NCBI RefSeq assembly: GCF_900104945.1
Contig: NZ_LT629736.1
Location: 1,612,001 to 1,676,000, forward strand
Reading direction: 5' to 3'
Origin: Halopseudomonas xinjiangensis
GTDB lineage: Bacteria; Pseudomonadota; Gammaproteobacteria; Pseudomonadales; Pseudomonadaceae
DNA length: 64,000 nt
Position numbers and translations under genes: made by a program
Shown here: piece by piece, positions 1 through 9,775 of the stretch
How positions within the stretch are numbered: the first letter of the stretch is position 1
Layout of the letters: every line of letters starts with the position of its first letter
The notes under the pieces: model-generated
What the model was told of the DNA's origin: nothing
Database searches by the model: none
What the model saw: the letters and a program-made list of their open reading frames with translations, nothing else

Positions 1-2
1 CC

Positions 3-1325
3 GAACTACCCTACGCTATCGACCCGCTGCCGCGGCTCGATAGCGTGCGAGCGCTCGGCCGGCCGATCCTCCTGGATTCCGCATCAGCTAGCGGCGCCCT
101 TGGTCGGTACAGCATCCTTTGCGCAGGCCCCGCCGAGCACATCGAGCCGCTGCCCGATGAGTCTGCCTTAAGCACGCTCGGCAGGGTTCGCCGCGCTCTG
201 GCAGCCCTTGGGCCGGCGACCTGGCCGACGGAACAGAGCCCGCCCTTCGGTGCCGGCGCGGTCGGCTACCTCACCTACGATTTCGCACGCGAGCTGGAAA
301 GCCTGCCTGAACAGGCCAAAGCCGACATCGCGCTACCTGTTTTAGGGCTGGGGATTTACCTGTGGAGCCTGGTCAGCGACCACGTCCTGGAGCAGTGCTG
401 GCTAGTCGCGCATCCTGCTCTACCCGACCAGACGCGAGCAGATATTCTTGATCGATTGCGGCAGCCAGATATCCGCCCGGCCCCGTTTGCCCTCGTCTCG
501 CCGTTTGCTGCCGACCAGGCACAAAGCGCCTACGATGCGTTGTTTACGCGCATCCAGCACTACATCCAGGCCGGTGATTGTTATCAGATCAATCTGGCGC
601 AGCGCTTCCGAGCGCGTTGCCAGGGCGATTCGCTGGCGGCCTATGCTCGGCTGCGACGCGCGTGCCCTACTCCCTTCGCTGCGTATCTCGAACATGACAA
701 CGCAAGCGTTCTCTGCCTCTCCCCTGAGCGCTTCCTGCAGGTACGCGACGGCCGTGTCGAGACCAGGCCGATCAAGGGCACTCGTCCGCGGGGCGTGTCG
801 GATGAGGAGGACCAGCGTCTGGCGAGGCAGCTGCGGACCAGTGCCAAGGACCTTGCGGAAAACGTCATGATCGTCGATCTCTTGCGCAACGACCTCGGCC
901 GGACCTGCCGGCCAGGCAGCGTGAGCGTCCCCGAGCTGTTCGCCATCGAAAGCTACCCGAACGTGCATCACCTGGTCAGCAGCATTACCGGCGAGCTGGC
1001 TTCAGGAGAAGATGCGTTGAGCCTCCTTGCAGGCGCCTTTCCTGGGGGCTCCATTACAGGCGCGCCGAAGATTCGCGCCATGCAGATCATCGAAGAACTC
1101 GAACCGGTCCGCCGCAGCATGTATTGCGGCAGCATCGGCTATATAGGTTGTGAAGGTCAGATGGATATGAATATCGCCATTCGTACTATTATTCGCGAGC
1201 GCGACGATTTGTTTCTATGGGGCGGCGGCGGCGTGGTCGCCGACTCAGAGGTGGAAGCCGAGTATCAGGAAACCTTGACCAAGGTGCGTGTGCTGATGGA
1301 CGCGCTAGCCGCCCCGGATGGCTAG
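3..1325 (+). CDS. pabB: Aminodeoxychorismate synthase component I (5' end cut by window edge)
   Basis: PabB converts chorismate plus ammonia (supplied by PabA) to 4-amino-4-deoxychorismate, the first step of p-aminobenzoate and folate synthesis in the cytosol. The C-terminal chorismate-binding domain is complete: the IKGTRPRG segment, HLVSSITGEL and the GGSITGAPKIRAM signature are all present, and the protein ends shortly after. The N-terminal part is cut: the frame is open from base 3, and residues before the first GTG (45) read like the usual PabB N-terminus, so the true start lies upstream of the window. A strong terminator follows. PabB is favoured over TrpE because of the short N-terminal region and the lack of a neighbouring trp gene, but the two share this domain. 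Confidence 0.9.
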   Translation, partial: ELPYAIDPLPRLDSVRALGRPILLDSASASGALGRYSILCAGPAEHIEPLPDESALSTLGRVRRALAALGPATWPTEQSPPFGAGAVGYLTYDFARELESLPEQAKADIALPVLGLGIYLWSLVSDHVLEQCWLVAHPALPDQTRADILDRLRQPDIRPAPFALVSPFAADQAQSAYDALFTRIQHYIQAGDCYQINLAQRFRARCQGDSLAAYARLRRACPTPFAAYLEHDNASVLCLSPERFLQVRDGRVETRPIKGTRPRGVSDEEDQRLARQLRTSAKDLAENVMIVDLLRNDLGRTCRPGSVSVPELFAIESYPNVHHLVSSITGELASGEDALSLLAGAFPGGSITGAPKIRAMQIIEELEPVRRSMYCGSIGYIGCEGQMDMNIAIRTIIRERDDLFLWGGGGVVADSEVEAEYQETLTKVRVLMDALAAPDG

Positions 1326-1368
1326 CCCGCGAATGCTGAAATTGGCAGTACCCAAGAACAATCGACGC

Positions 1369-1400
1369 AAAAAAAAGCAGCCATCAGGCTGCTTTTTTTA
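1369..1400. terminator. Bidirectional intrinsic terminator between pabB and thrH
   Basis: A 7-bp GC-rich stem (AGCAGCC/GGCTGCT) with an ATCA loop is flanked by eight A on the left and seven T on the right. It can end transcription of both convergent genes. Confidence 0.9.
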
Positions 1401-1420
1401 TTCTGTGCAGGACTCGCTGC

Positions 1421-2038
1421 TTAGAGACTCAGGTGCCGATTCGAGGCCTTGAGGAATTCCTTCCTGAGGTCCTCGAAGGTATGCACCGCCGGGAACTGCG
1501 GGAACTCGGCAATGACGTTGTCAGGCGCGTGAAACAGAATGCCGGCATGCGCCTCGGACAGCATGGTGGTGTCATTGTATGAGTCGCCGGCCGCGATGAT
1601 ACGGTAGTAGAGGCTCTTGAGTGCAATGACCGACTGACGCTTGGGATCCTTCTGACGCAGCTGATAGTCAACGACACGATCGGTCTCGTCGGTGATCAAG
1701 CGATGGCAAAGCAACGTCGGGAAACCCAGCTGGCGCATCAACGGCTGGGAGAATTCATAGAACGTATCAGACAGGATGACGACCTGGAAACGCTCGCGCA
1801 GCCAGTTGACGAACTCCACCGCACCGTCGAGTGGCTTCAGCGTGCCGATCACTTCCTGGATGTCCGACAGCTTCAGACCGTGCTCGTCGAGAATGCGCAG
1901 GCGCTGCTTCATCAGCACGTCATAGTCGGGGATGTCGCGCGTGGTTGCCCGCAATTCAGCGATACCGGTTTTTTCGGCGAAGGCGATCCAGATTTCCGGG
2001 ACCAGTACGCCCTCGAGATCAAGGCAAGCGATTTCCAC
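1421..2038 (-). CDS. thrH: Bifunctional phosphoserine phosphatase/homoserine phosphotransferase ThrH
   Basis: HAD-superfamily enzyme that in Pseudomonas dephosphorylates phosphoserine and can transfer the phosphate to homoserine, linking serine and threonine synthesis. Visible motifs are the N-terminal DLEGVL nucleophile loop, SDTFYEF (motif II) and GDSYNDT (motif IV). I chose the GTG at 2038 because it follows AGGAG by seven bases and gives 205 residues, which is the length I recall for P. aeruginosa ThrH. The frame stays open for about 88 more codons upstream, but those residues do not resemble the family. The gene is divergent from cysH and convergent with pabB. Confidence 0.93.
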   Translation of the reverse strand: MEIACLDLEGVLVPEIWIAFAEKTGIAELRATTRDIPDYDVLMKQRLRILDEHGLKLSDIQEVIGTLKPLDGAVEFVNWLRERFQVVILSDTFYEFSQPLMRQLGFPTLLCHRLITDETDRVVDYQLRQKDPKRQSVIALKSLYYRIIAAGDSYNDTTMLSEAHAGILFHAPDNVIAEFPQFPAVHTFEDLRKEFLKASNRHLSL

Positions 2039-2190
2039 AGCGACACTCCTGAAACGTCGGTTCGAATTGCGCGACAATCTACCGGCATCCCCTCCGCTGC
2101 GCAATGCTCGGCTGCCATTGTGCAGAGCGGAGTGCATCCGAAAAGGCATAACAATATGAATAAATAAAAGCAGATGTGCTAAGGCAGCTT

Positions 2191-2199
2191 TGCTAGACT
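2191..2199 (+). promoter_or_regulatory. Possible extended -10 promoter element of cysH
   Basis: TGCTAGACT (TGnTAnnnT form) lies about 50 bases before the cysH start. No convincing -35 hexamer is visible, as often happens with extended -10 promoters. The same nine bases occur at a similar distance before oprI. Confidence 0.35.
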
Positions 2200-2249
2200 T
2201 CCGCGCAAACGGCAGCCCATGCAGCTCGCCATAGAACGGAGATAGCCTG

Positions 2250-2984
2250 ATGCCCATCGATACGCTCGACATTCCTCGCCTGGCAGAAGAGTACGCTAGC
2301 AAGTCCCCGCAACAGATCCTGCAACTGGCAATGGAGCACTACGAAGACCTGTGGGTCTCGTTCAGCGGCGCAGACGATGTCGTGGTGCTGGACATGGCCT
2401 GGAAGATCAATCCAGACGTCAAGGTATTCACACTCGACACCGGACGGCTGCACGCCGAGACCTACCGGTTTCTGGAAACCGTTCGCAAGCACTACAACAT
2501 CGAGCTTCAGGTACTGTCGCCCGATCGTGACGTGCTGGACGAATACGTCCGGAAGAAGGGCCTGTTCGACTTCTACGAGAGCGGGCACGGCGAGTGCTGC
2601 GGCATTCGCAAGATCGAGCCGCTGCGTCGCAAACTGGCGACCGTGGACGCCTGGGTCACCGGACAGCGCCGCGATCAGAGCCCGGGGACCCGCAGCCACG
2701 TGCCGGTGATGGAGCTGGACACCGGCTTCAGCGGGCCGGGAAAGAACCTGGTGAAGTTCAACCCCTTGGCGAACTACACCAGCGAAGATGTGTGGAATTA
2801 CATCCGCATGCTCGAGGTTCCCTACAACCCGCTGCACGAACGCGGCTTCATCAGCATCGGCTGCGAACCCTGCACGCGCCCTGTCCTACCCAACCAGCAC
2901 GAACGTGAAGGCCGCTGGTGGTGGGAAGAAGCAACGCAGAAGGAATGTGGGCTGCATGCGGGGAATCTCATCGCCAAGGGATGA
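2250..2984 (+). CDS. cysH: Assimilatory adenylyl-sulfate (APS) reductase CysH
   Basis: Reduces activated sulfate to sulfite in cysteine biosynthesis, using thioredoxin. The 244-residue protein has the PAPS-reductase fold with the phosphate-binding SFSGADD segment near residue 38. It also has the two cysteine pairs that ligate a [4Fe-4S] cluster, CC at about 116-117 and CEPC at about 205-208, and the catalytic ECGLH near the C-terminus. The cysteine pairs mark the APS-using (plant/Pseudomonas) type rather than the E. coli PAPS type. The start is preceded by a modest GGAG. It is the partner of cysB, which lies convergently downstream and encodes the usual activator of sulfate assimilation genes. 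Confidence 0.95.
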   Translation: MPIDTLDIPRLAEEYASKSPQQILQLAMEHYEDLWVSFSGADDVVVLDMAWKINPDVKVFTLDTGRLHAETYRFLETVRKHYNIELQVLSPDRDVLDEYVRKKGLFDFYESGHGECCGIRKIEPLRRKLATVDAWVTGQRRDQSPGTRSHVPVMELDTGFSGPGKNLVKFNPLANYTSEDVWNYIRMLEVPYNPLHERGFISIGCEPCTRPVLPNQHEREGRWWWEEATQKECGLHAGNLIAKG

Positions 2985-3100
2985 GGCGCGCGCCGCTGGG
3001 TGCGCCAGCTTCAAGCGCCAAGCCCAAGTAAATTCGTGCGCACGTCGAGTGATTGCGTCAACCTGCCGTGTCCGAACCGCTTATAGCTTGTAGTTTCCAG

Positions 3101-4113
<1,013 letters not shown>

Positions 4114-4236
4114 TCATTCTGCCTGAGCAGCCGAGACTCATATAACCATATGCTCGGTTTTCAGCTGAGGTTAGACCAGAATCACCAGGGTTGGCTATTC
4201 TTTCGACGAAACGTGCCGGACAATCGTAACGAGAGG

Positions 4237-5148
4237 CTACCCGCGCGACTTCAGATTACTGATGCCATGAGGAACGTGGCCGGTCGGAACGAAGCCCACC
4301 GCACGTTGACAGTGCCCTTCCTGATCGTCGAAGAACAGATCCGCCCCGAATGCCCGGAGAAACTCCGACTTGTCGAGCCCACCGAGAAACAGCGACTCGT
4401 CCAGGCGGATATTCCATTCACGCAATGTACGAATCACTCGCTCATGGGCAGGCGCGCTGCGGGCAGTGAAAAGCGCCGTGCGTATCGGACAATCGCCGTT
4501 GGGAAACTCGCTCTGGATGCGGTTCAGCGCGGCGAGGAAAGGCTTGAACGGCCCGCCTCGCAAAGGCTCGCGAGCGGATGCGAGCTCACTCGCCTGAAAC
4601 GCAGCCAGCCCCTCGCGCTGAAAGACCTGTTCAGATTCGTCAGAGAAGAGCACAGCGTCCCCATCGAAGGCGATGCGCAGCTCGTCGCGCTGCTCTCTGG
4701 GACGCTTGGCCGGCAGGATGGTCGCTGCAGCGAAGCCAGCCTCCAGCGTGCTTCGAACATCCTCTGCATGGGTGGAAAGAAACAGATGACAGCCGAAGGC
4801 AGGGATATAGGTAAACGGACTGCGGCCACCAGCGAAGGCTGCCCGGGTAATATTGAGGTTGTAGTGCTGGATCGAGTTGAAAACACGCAAGCCGGTGTCG
4901 GCGCTGTTGCGAGAAAGTAAGACGACCTCTACACGGGTCTCGCCGTCGAGCAGCTGGTTGATGCGCAGCAGCTTCTCGACGAGCGTGAACGCCTCACCAC
5001 GATCGAGCGGAGTGTCCTCTCGCTCGATCTGGTACAGACGATAAGCCTCCAGCCCCTCCTGCTCGTAGACGCGATGACTTTCGTCTAGATCGAACAGGGC
5101 CCGGGACGATATGGCGATGACCAGCTTGTCACCGAGCAGCACTGGCAT
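4237..5148 (-). CDS. Cytosolic 5'-nucleotidase family protein
   Basis: A 303-residue member of the 5'-nucleotidase family PF06189, which hydrolyses nucleoside monophosphates in the cytosol. Supporting stretches are KLVIAISSRALFDLDESH at the N-terminus, where an aspartate-containing loop would hold the nucleophile, the central IAFDGDAVLFSDESE loop, and a C-terminal LFFDDQ. It starts nine bases after the PanE-like gene stops, so the two are probably co-transcribed. The metabolic link between them is not clear from the sequence. Substrate preference cannot be read here. Confidence 0.85.
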   Translation of the reverse strand: MPVLLGDKLVIAISSRALFDLDESHRVYEQEGLEAYRLYQIEREDTPLDRGEAFTLVEKLLRINQLLDGETRVEVVLLSRNSADTGLRVFNSIQHYNLNITRAAFAGGRSPFTYIPAFGCHLFLSTHAEDVRSTLEAGFAAATILPAKRPREQRDELRIAFDGDAVLFSDESEQVFQREGLAAFQASELASAREPLRGGPFKPFLAALNRIQSEFPNGDCPIRTALFTARSAPAHERVIRTLREWNIRLDESLFLGGLDKSEFLRAFGADLFFDDQEGHCQRAVGFVPTGHVPHGISNLKSRG

Positions 5149-5157
5149 GACTTTTCC

Positions 5158-6114
5158 TTATTTCGCTTTGAGGTAGCTATCCTCGATGTACTGAAGCATG
5201 TGCAACATTGCCTCGGTTTTCGGCATGCTGCAACCGGCCTCGGCAGCCTGTCGGAGAGCCTCGCCGTAGAGTCTGTCCAGCTCCATCGGGCGCTTGTGCA
5301 GCCAGTCATGGTACATGCTGGCGTAGTAGTCCGGCATCTGTTCGGTGGCCTTCAGTAGCTTGGCCGGATAATCCGGCGGCATGCTGTGTCCACAAGCCTC
5401 GGCTGCGGCGACCACTTCGGCCATCAGGCTCTCGACCAGTGCCCGGCTGGAGGGATTGCCCAGCAGATCCTTGGTGCCTGCATTGAGGATGACGTGCACC
5501 CCGTTGAACGCAGCATTCCACACCAGCTTCTGCCAGCGAGCCGCATCGACATTGGCCATCGGCCGCGCCTGAACATTCGAGCCGATAAACATCTGCGCGG
5601 CTTCGGAGATGATCGCCTGGGCCTGCTCGGTACTGGCCGGGCCGGAATGGTAGCCGAGGTCAATCAGGCCGTTAGCCTGATGCTTGACCACCCCTGGCCC
5701 TTCACGGAACAGGCAGACGTAGCAAAGCCCGCCGATCAGATGGATGTGCTCGGGGAGTAGCGGCCGCAAGTCTTCTTCGTTGTTGAGACCGTTCTGCAAT
5801 AGGATGACCTTGGCATTCTGTGCCGCGGCCGCTGCGATGATGGGAGCCAGGTCGGCATTGCTGGTCGCTTTTGCCCCTACCAGCAACCAATCGCAGGGAG
5901 GCATATCAGCCACATCCTGATAGGCATTCACCGACTCGGCCTTGAGTTCACCCAGCACCATGCTGTCGATGGTGATGCCGTTGTCGCGCACTGCCTGATA
6001 CTCGCTGCGCAGGAGGAAATGCACGTCGTGCCCGCCCTGGGCGAGCATCACGCCGTAAAATCCACCGATGGCTCCGGTGCCGATGACGCCGATCCGCGCT
6101 CTGTTGTCTTGCAT
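5158..6114 (-). CDS. Putative 2-dehydropantoate 2-reductase (PanE/ApbA family)
   Basis: NADPH-dependent ketopantoate-reductase family protein of 318 residues. It has an N-terminal Rossmann motif GTGAIGGFYG and a C-terminal ApbA_C domain with the conserved DAARWQKLVWNAAFNG helix carrying the expected catalytic lysine. I chose the ATG at 6114 because AGAGGA lies just before it and the Rossmann strand then begins within ten residues. Upstream in-frame ATGs would add an unrelated 20-residue tail. The family contains several paralogues of uncertain substrate, so panE itself is not assured. First gene of a probable two-gene operon with the 5'-nucleotidase. Confidence 0.82.
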   Translation of the reverse strand: MQDNRARIGVIGTGAIGGFYGVMLAQGGHDVHFLLRSEYQAVRDNGITIDSMVLGELKAESVNAYQDVADMPPCDWLLVGAKATSNADLAPIIAAAAAQNAKVILLQNGLNNEEDLRPLLPEHIHLIGGLCYVCLFREGPGVVKHQANGLIDLGYHSGPASTEQAQAIISEAAQMFIGSNVQARPMANVDAARWQKLVWNAAFNGVHVILNAGTKDLLGNPSSRALVESLMAEVVAAAEACGHSMPPDYPAKLLKATEQMPDYYASMYHDWLHKRPMELDRLYGEALRQAAEAGCSMPKTEAMLHMLQYIEDSYLKAK

Positions 6115-6350
6115 GGAATCCTCTTCTCTTTCTGTGTGCATGGGCTCGGTATGCATGGATGGTAAACCAGCCACGCCGACCAGACAGTCACCAACGCGAC
6201 AAAGCCCACCCGGAACGGGCCGCGATTGAGTGAGTATATGGGAGTAATGCGGTGTTCGGGCTAGCCTCGCTGGGCAACCTTGATTAAGCTGTGCCCACTA
6301 TTGATAAGGGCTGACCTATTGGCAGTCTGTATAACCTGTCGAGAATCAAG

Positions 6351-7430
6351 ATGGCCGATTTACCCCTTAATGACCTGAACGTCGCCTCTAACGAGGTCCT
6401 CATCACCCCTGCGCAGCTCAAGGCCAAGATCCCCATGAGCGAAGCGTCGGAACGCACCGTGGTGGAAAGCCGCCAGGTCATCCGCGACATTCTCGACGGC
6501 AAGGACCATCGCCTGTTCATCGTGATCGGCCCTTGCTCGATCCACGACATCGAGGCTGCAAAGGATTATGCGCGTCGACTCAAGGAGCTTGCCGATGAGG
6601 TCAGCGACACTCTTTATTTGGTCATGCGCGTGTACTTCGAAAAGCCTCGCACGACCGTGGGCTGGAAGGGTTTGATCAATGATCCCTACCTCGACGACTC
6701 ATTCAAGGTCGCGGATGGCCTGCATATCGGTCGCCAGCTGCTGAGTGATCTGACAGCCATGGGACTACCCACCGCCACCGAAGCGCTGGATCCGATCTCG
6801 CCGCAGTATCTGCAGGACCTGATCTCCTGGTCTGCCATCGGCGCGCGGACCACCGAATCGCAGACTCACCGCGAGATGTCTTCGGGCCTTTCCTCGGCTG
6901 TTGGTTTCAAGAACGGCACCGATGGCAGCCTGACCGTAGCAATCAATGCGTTACAGTCTGTGTCCAGCCCGCACCGCTTCCTCGGCATCAACCAGGATGG
7001 GCAGGTGTCGATCGTCACCACCAAAGGCAACCAGTACGGACACGTCGTGCTGCGCGGTGGGAATGGCAAGCCGAACTACGATTCGGTGAGCGTGGCGCTG
7101 TGCGAGAAAGATCTGGAAAAGGCCGGCATTGCGTCAAACATCATGGTTGACTGCAGTCACGCCAATTCCAACAAGGACCCCGGCCTGCAGCCGCTGGTCA
7201 TGGACAACGTCGCCAATCAGATCCTCGAAGGCAATTGCTCCATCATCGGTTTGATGGTCGAGAGTCACATCGGCTGGGGCAATCAGTCGATTCCCAAGGA
7301 TCTGACTCAGTTGCAGTACGGTGTGTCGGTAACCGACGCCTGCATTGATTGGGATACCACGGTCGAGAGCGTGCGCAGCATGCATGCCAAGCTCAAGGAT
7401 GTGTTGCCGGGCCGCTCGCGCGGCGCCTGA
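6351..7430 (+). CDS. 3-deoxy-7-phosphoheptulonate (DAHP) synthase, class I AroF/AroG/AroH type
   Basis: Condenses phosphoenolpyruvate and erythrose 4-phosphate in the first step of the shikimate pathway. The 359-residue protein carries the class I-alpha signatures IGPCSIHD, MRVYFEKPRTTVGWKGLINDP, GARTTESQTHREMSSG and MVDCSHANSNKD. The N-terminal extension typical of feedback-regulated enzymes is present. Which aromatic amino acid inhibits it cannot be decided by eye, so no symbol is given. It is divergent from the PanE-like gene across 236 bases, and the ribosome binding site before its ATG is weak. A strong terminator follows. Confidence 0.93.
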   Translation: MADLPLNDLNVASNEVLITPAQLKAKIPMSEASERTVVESRQVIRDILDGKDHRLFIVIGPCSIHDIEAAKDYARRLKELADEVSDTLYLVMRVYFEKPRTTVGWKGLINDPYLDDSFKVADGLHIGRQLLSDLTAMGLPTATEALDPISPQYLQDLISWSAIGARTTESQTHREMSSGLSSAVGFKNGTDGSLTVAINALQSVSSPHRFLGINQDGQVSIVTTKGNQYGHVVLRGGNGKPNYDSVSVALCEKDLEKAGIASNIMVDCSHANSNKDPGLQPLVMDNVANQILEGNCSIIGLMVESHIGWGNQSIPKDLTQLQYGVSVTDACIDWDTTVESVRSMHAKLKDVLPGRSRGA

Positions 7431-7451
7431 CCTCACTCTTGTTCTTGCTAT

Positions 7452-7479
7452 AAAAAAACCCGCCAAGGCGGGTTTTTTT
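7452..7479. terminator. Bidirectional terminator between the DAHP synthase and GNAT genes
   Basis: AAAAAAACCCGCC, a 2-base AA loop and GGCGGGTTTTTTT form a GC stem with A- and T-tracts on both sides, between convergent genes. Confidence 0.93.
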
Positions 7480-7491
7480 ATTGGCTCAGAT

Positions 7492-7773
7492 TCATGCTCG
7501 TCCGCGCTGCTCGGAATCGCGCTGCATATACCGCTCGACGTACGAGCAAGACGGGATAACGGTATAGCCGCGTGCGTCGGCATAGCGTAGTGCGTGCTCC
7601 GCAAGCTGCGCCGCAAGACCTCTGCCGCGCAACTCATCGGGAACGAAGGTCCGGTAGATGTCCAACGTTTGTTTGCCGAGATCCATATACGCCAGGTAAG
7701 CGCGCGAGCCGTTCACGGTCATGTAGAACTGTTTGGCCGCAGGGTCGTGAATGATGGGTACATCGAGGCTCAT
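7492..7773 (-). CDS. Small GNAT-family N-acetyltransferase (Acetyltransf_CG type)
   Basis: A 93-residue single-domain protein of the short GNAT family (PF14542). The acetyl-CoA-binding loop is visible as VPDELRGRGLAAQLAEHAL, followed by PSCSYVERYM, which is characteristic of this short subfamily. The start has an excellent ribosome binding site (AGGAGGT, five bases before the ATG). Substrate is unknown. It lies between the DAHP synthase terminator and the permease and could be monocistronic. Confidence 0.88.
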   Translation of the reverse strand: MSLDVPIIHDPAAKQFYMTVNGSRAYLAYMDLGKQTLDIYRTFVPDELRGRGLAAQLAEHALRYADARGYTVIPSCSYVERYMQRDSEQRGRA

Positions 7774-7822
7774 GTGACCTCCTAGCGGGTCCTATTATTG
7801 TTTAACCACCAACTTGAATTGA

Positions 7823-7856
7823 CAGCCCTTCGGAGCTCAAATTCCTGAAAGGGCTG
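7823..7856 (-). terminator. Possible terminator of the GntP-family permease gene
   Basis: CAGCCCTT and AAGGGCTG form an 8-bp stem around an 18-base loop just after the permease stop. The T-rich tail is poor, so confidence is low. Confidence 0.35.
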
Positions 7857-7873
7857 GCAATCCTGACTAAAGG

Positions 7874-9259
7874 TCAGCCCATTCCCAGCGCCATCAACAG
7901 AGCGATCGAGGCGAGACAGGCAATGACCGGAATCGCTACCGTGACCGCAAACATGTCCTTGTATGCCTCGCGGTGGGTCAGACCCATGATCACGAAGGTT
8001 GCGATAACAGCACCGCAGTGCGGCAAGGAGTCCAGACCGCCTGAGGCGATAGCTGCAATACGGTGGAGAATCTCCGGCTCGATGCCCATCTCCAGATAAT
8101 GCGGAGCCAGCGACTGCATGAAGATCTGCAGGCCGCCCGACGACGAGCCGACAATCGCCGAGACCACACTGGCCGATGCGAATACGGAAAGAAGCGGTGG
8201 CAGATCGGCGTTCAGCATCCACTGAGCGAACTGAGAGAACCCCGCAGTCTGCGTAACCACGCCGCCGAAGCCGATCACAGCCGCGGTGTTGATCAAGGGC
8301 ATGATCGAGTCCTCGGCACCCTGACCGAATACCTGGCCTGTCTTGCGGCGCATGCCGCGGAACAGCACCAGGCAGACCAGAGAACCGATGATCAGAGCCA
8401 GGCTCGGCCAGATGATTGGCTGAACCTGTGAAAAGCGCAGGGTTTCGGCCAGCAGGCTGTCACTGGTCGACCAGTCTCCGAGGGCGATCAGCAGCCGCGG
8501 CAACATGATCACGCCCAACACGACCGCCAGAGGAATGACTGCCAGATACCAAGGCGGGGCCTCGCTCGGGTCACCGGCGAGCTGTTCCATCCGCCGGTCC
8601 TGCGCGTTTTCAACGAAGCCCTCGCCTGTCGCGCGGGCCTTGCGCCAGCCATGCTCGACATACCACATGCCGAGGCCACCCATGATCAGCGCAGCGAAAA
8701 TACCGATCCATCCACCAGCGAACAGGTCGGTGCCCAACGAGCTGGCAGAGATCACGTTATGGATGGATGGTGTGCCCGGCAGCGCGGTCATGGTGAAGGT
8801 GCCGGCACCAACCGAGGTGGCGGCGGCCCAGAGCCGCTTGGGCAGGTTGGCTTCGCGCATCAGCGTGATGCCCAATGGATACATGGTGAACACCACGACG
8901 AATACCACAACCCCACCATAGGTGAGCAGCGCGCAGACGCTCATGCCCACCAGCAGCGTGTGCTTGACGCCCAGGCTCCGGGTAATCGCCAGTGCGATGC
9001 TCTTCGCCGCCTGGCTGGTCGCCATGGCCTTCCCGAAGATTGCTCCGCAGAGAAACAGCAGGAAGAATTTTCCGGCGAACGAGAACGCACCCAGTGGGCC
9101 TGAAGGATAATATTCGAGGAGCGTGCGCGGGATCATCAGACCATTGGTGACAGCCACCACCAGAGCACAAACCAGCGAAGCGATAAAGATATTGACGCCG
9201 CGCAGGGCCATGTAGATCAGCAAAGCCAGGCCGGCCAGCAGGCCGAGATTTCCCAACAT
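7874..9259 (-). CDS. GntP-family organic-acid/gluconate permease
   Basis: Polytopic inner-membrane transporter of 461 residues with about a dozen hydrophobic segments and the GntP family layout. The segments FLCGAIFGKAMATSQAAKSIA, LTYGGVVVFVVVFTMYPLG and GSSSGGLQI resemble the conserved helices of that family. I chose the ATG at 9259 because AAGGAA lies upstream and the hydrophobic N-terminus begins immediately. An in-frame start 72 bases further up would add a charged tail. The substrate (gluconate, hydroxybutyrate or another small hydroxy acid) is not evident, and no sugar-acid kinase or dehydrogenase is adjacent. Confidence 0.87.
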   Translation of the reverse strand: MLGNLGLLAGLALLIYMALRGVNIFIASLVCALVVAVTNGLMIPRTLLEYYPSGPLGAFSFAGKFFLLFLCGAIFGKAMATSQAAKSIALAITRSLGVKHTLLVGMSVCALLTYGGVVVFVVVFTMYPLGITLMREANLPKRLWAAATSVGAGTFTMTALPGTPSIHNVISASSLGTDLFAGGWIGIFAALIMGGLGMWYVEHGWRKARATGEGFVENAQDRRMEQLAGDPSEAPPWYLAVIPLAVVLGVIMLPRLLIALGDWSTSDSLLAETLRFSQVQPIIWPSLALIIGSLVCLVLFRGMRRKTGQVFGQGAEDSIMPLINTAAVIGFGGVVTQTAGFSQFAQWMLNADLPPLLSVFASASVVSAIVGSSSGGLQIFMQSLAPHYLEMGIEPEILHRIAAIASGGLDSLPHCGAVIATFVIMGLTHREAYKDMFAVTVAIPVIACLASIALLMALGMG

Positions 9260-9376
9260 GAGTGCTTCCTTGTGATTGTAGTTATGTCTGGCACACACCT
9301 TACCGCAGCGGTTATCGAAGACAAACCGCACAAGCGCAGGGTCACGCTCTTGAATATCACGAGAGATCGTCTATTT

Positions 9377-9390
9377 ATGACTTACGTCAT
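9377..9390. promoter_or_regulatory. Palindrome in the permease/oprI divergent region
   Basis: ATGAC-TTAC-GTCAT is a 5-bp-arm inverted repeat, 118 bases before the permease start and 75 before oprI. It could be an operator for the permease. This is only a sequence pattern. Confidence 0.3.
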
Positions 9391-9408
9391 TCGCTAACGA
9401 CACGCGTT

Positions 9409-9417
9409 TGCTAGACT
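9409..9417 (+). promoter_or_regulatory. Possible extended -10 element of oprI
   Basis: TGCTAGACT, identical to the element before cysH, lies 48 bases before the oprI start. No clear -35 is visible. Confidence 0.35.
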
Positions 9418-9464
9418 CAGCGTGCCAAGCGAATTCTTGGTTCACTCACCATACGAGGTATGAC

Positions 9465-9722
9465 ATGAAAAACGTGCTTCAACTGTCCGCCATCTCCCTT
9501 GCCGCCGTTCTGGCTGTTGGTTGCGCCAACACCAAGCAGAGCGAAGAAACCACGTCCCGGCTGACCGCCAGCGAGAGCGCAACCGCACGCGCGCAGGCTC
9601 GCGCCGACGAAGCGTATCGCAAGGCAGAGGAAGCGCTGTCTGCTGCGCAGCGTGCTCAGCAGAGCGCTGATGAAGCCAACCAGCGTGCGATGCGCATGCT
9701 TGAGCGCGCCAGCCGCAAGTAA
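9465..9722 (+). CDS. oprI: Major murein lipoprotein OprI (Lpp-like)
   Basis: Abundant outer-membrane lipoprotein that links to peptidoglycan through its C-terminal lysine. The 85-residue product has a signal peptide with lipobox AVGC (Cys at about residue 20). A heptad-repeat coiled coil rich in Ala, Arg and Glu follows ([19 protein letters not shown] and onward), ending in RASRK, where the terminal Lys is the expected attachment site. The ATG at 9465 follows GAGGT by five bases. The next gene encodes an L,D-transpeptidase, the enzyme class that attaches Lpp to peptidoglycan, so the pair is functionally coherent although convergent. Confidence 0.95.
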   Translation: MKNVLQLSAISLAAVLAVGCANTKQSEETTSRLTASESATARAQARADEAYRKAEEALSAAQRAQQSADEANQRAMRMLERASRK

Positions 9723-9737
9723 GCATGGTGCAAGATC

Positions 9738-9775
9738 ACAGGCGGCGTTCGCTATCTGGCGAGCGCTGCCTGTGA
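9738..9775. terminator. Long hairpin between oprI and the L,D-transpeptidase gene
   Basis: A 16-bp stem (9738-9753 with 9760-9775) is uninterrupted if two G-U pairs are allowed, with a 6-base loop. It contains the final codons of the L,D-transpeptidase gene on the other strand. There is no T-run, so it may stabilise the abundant oprI transcript rather than terminate it. Confidence 0.55.
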
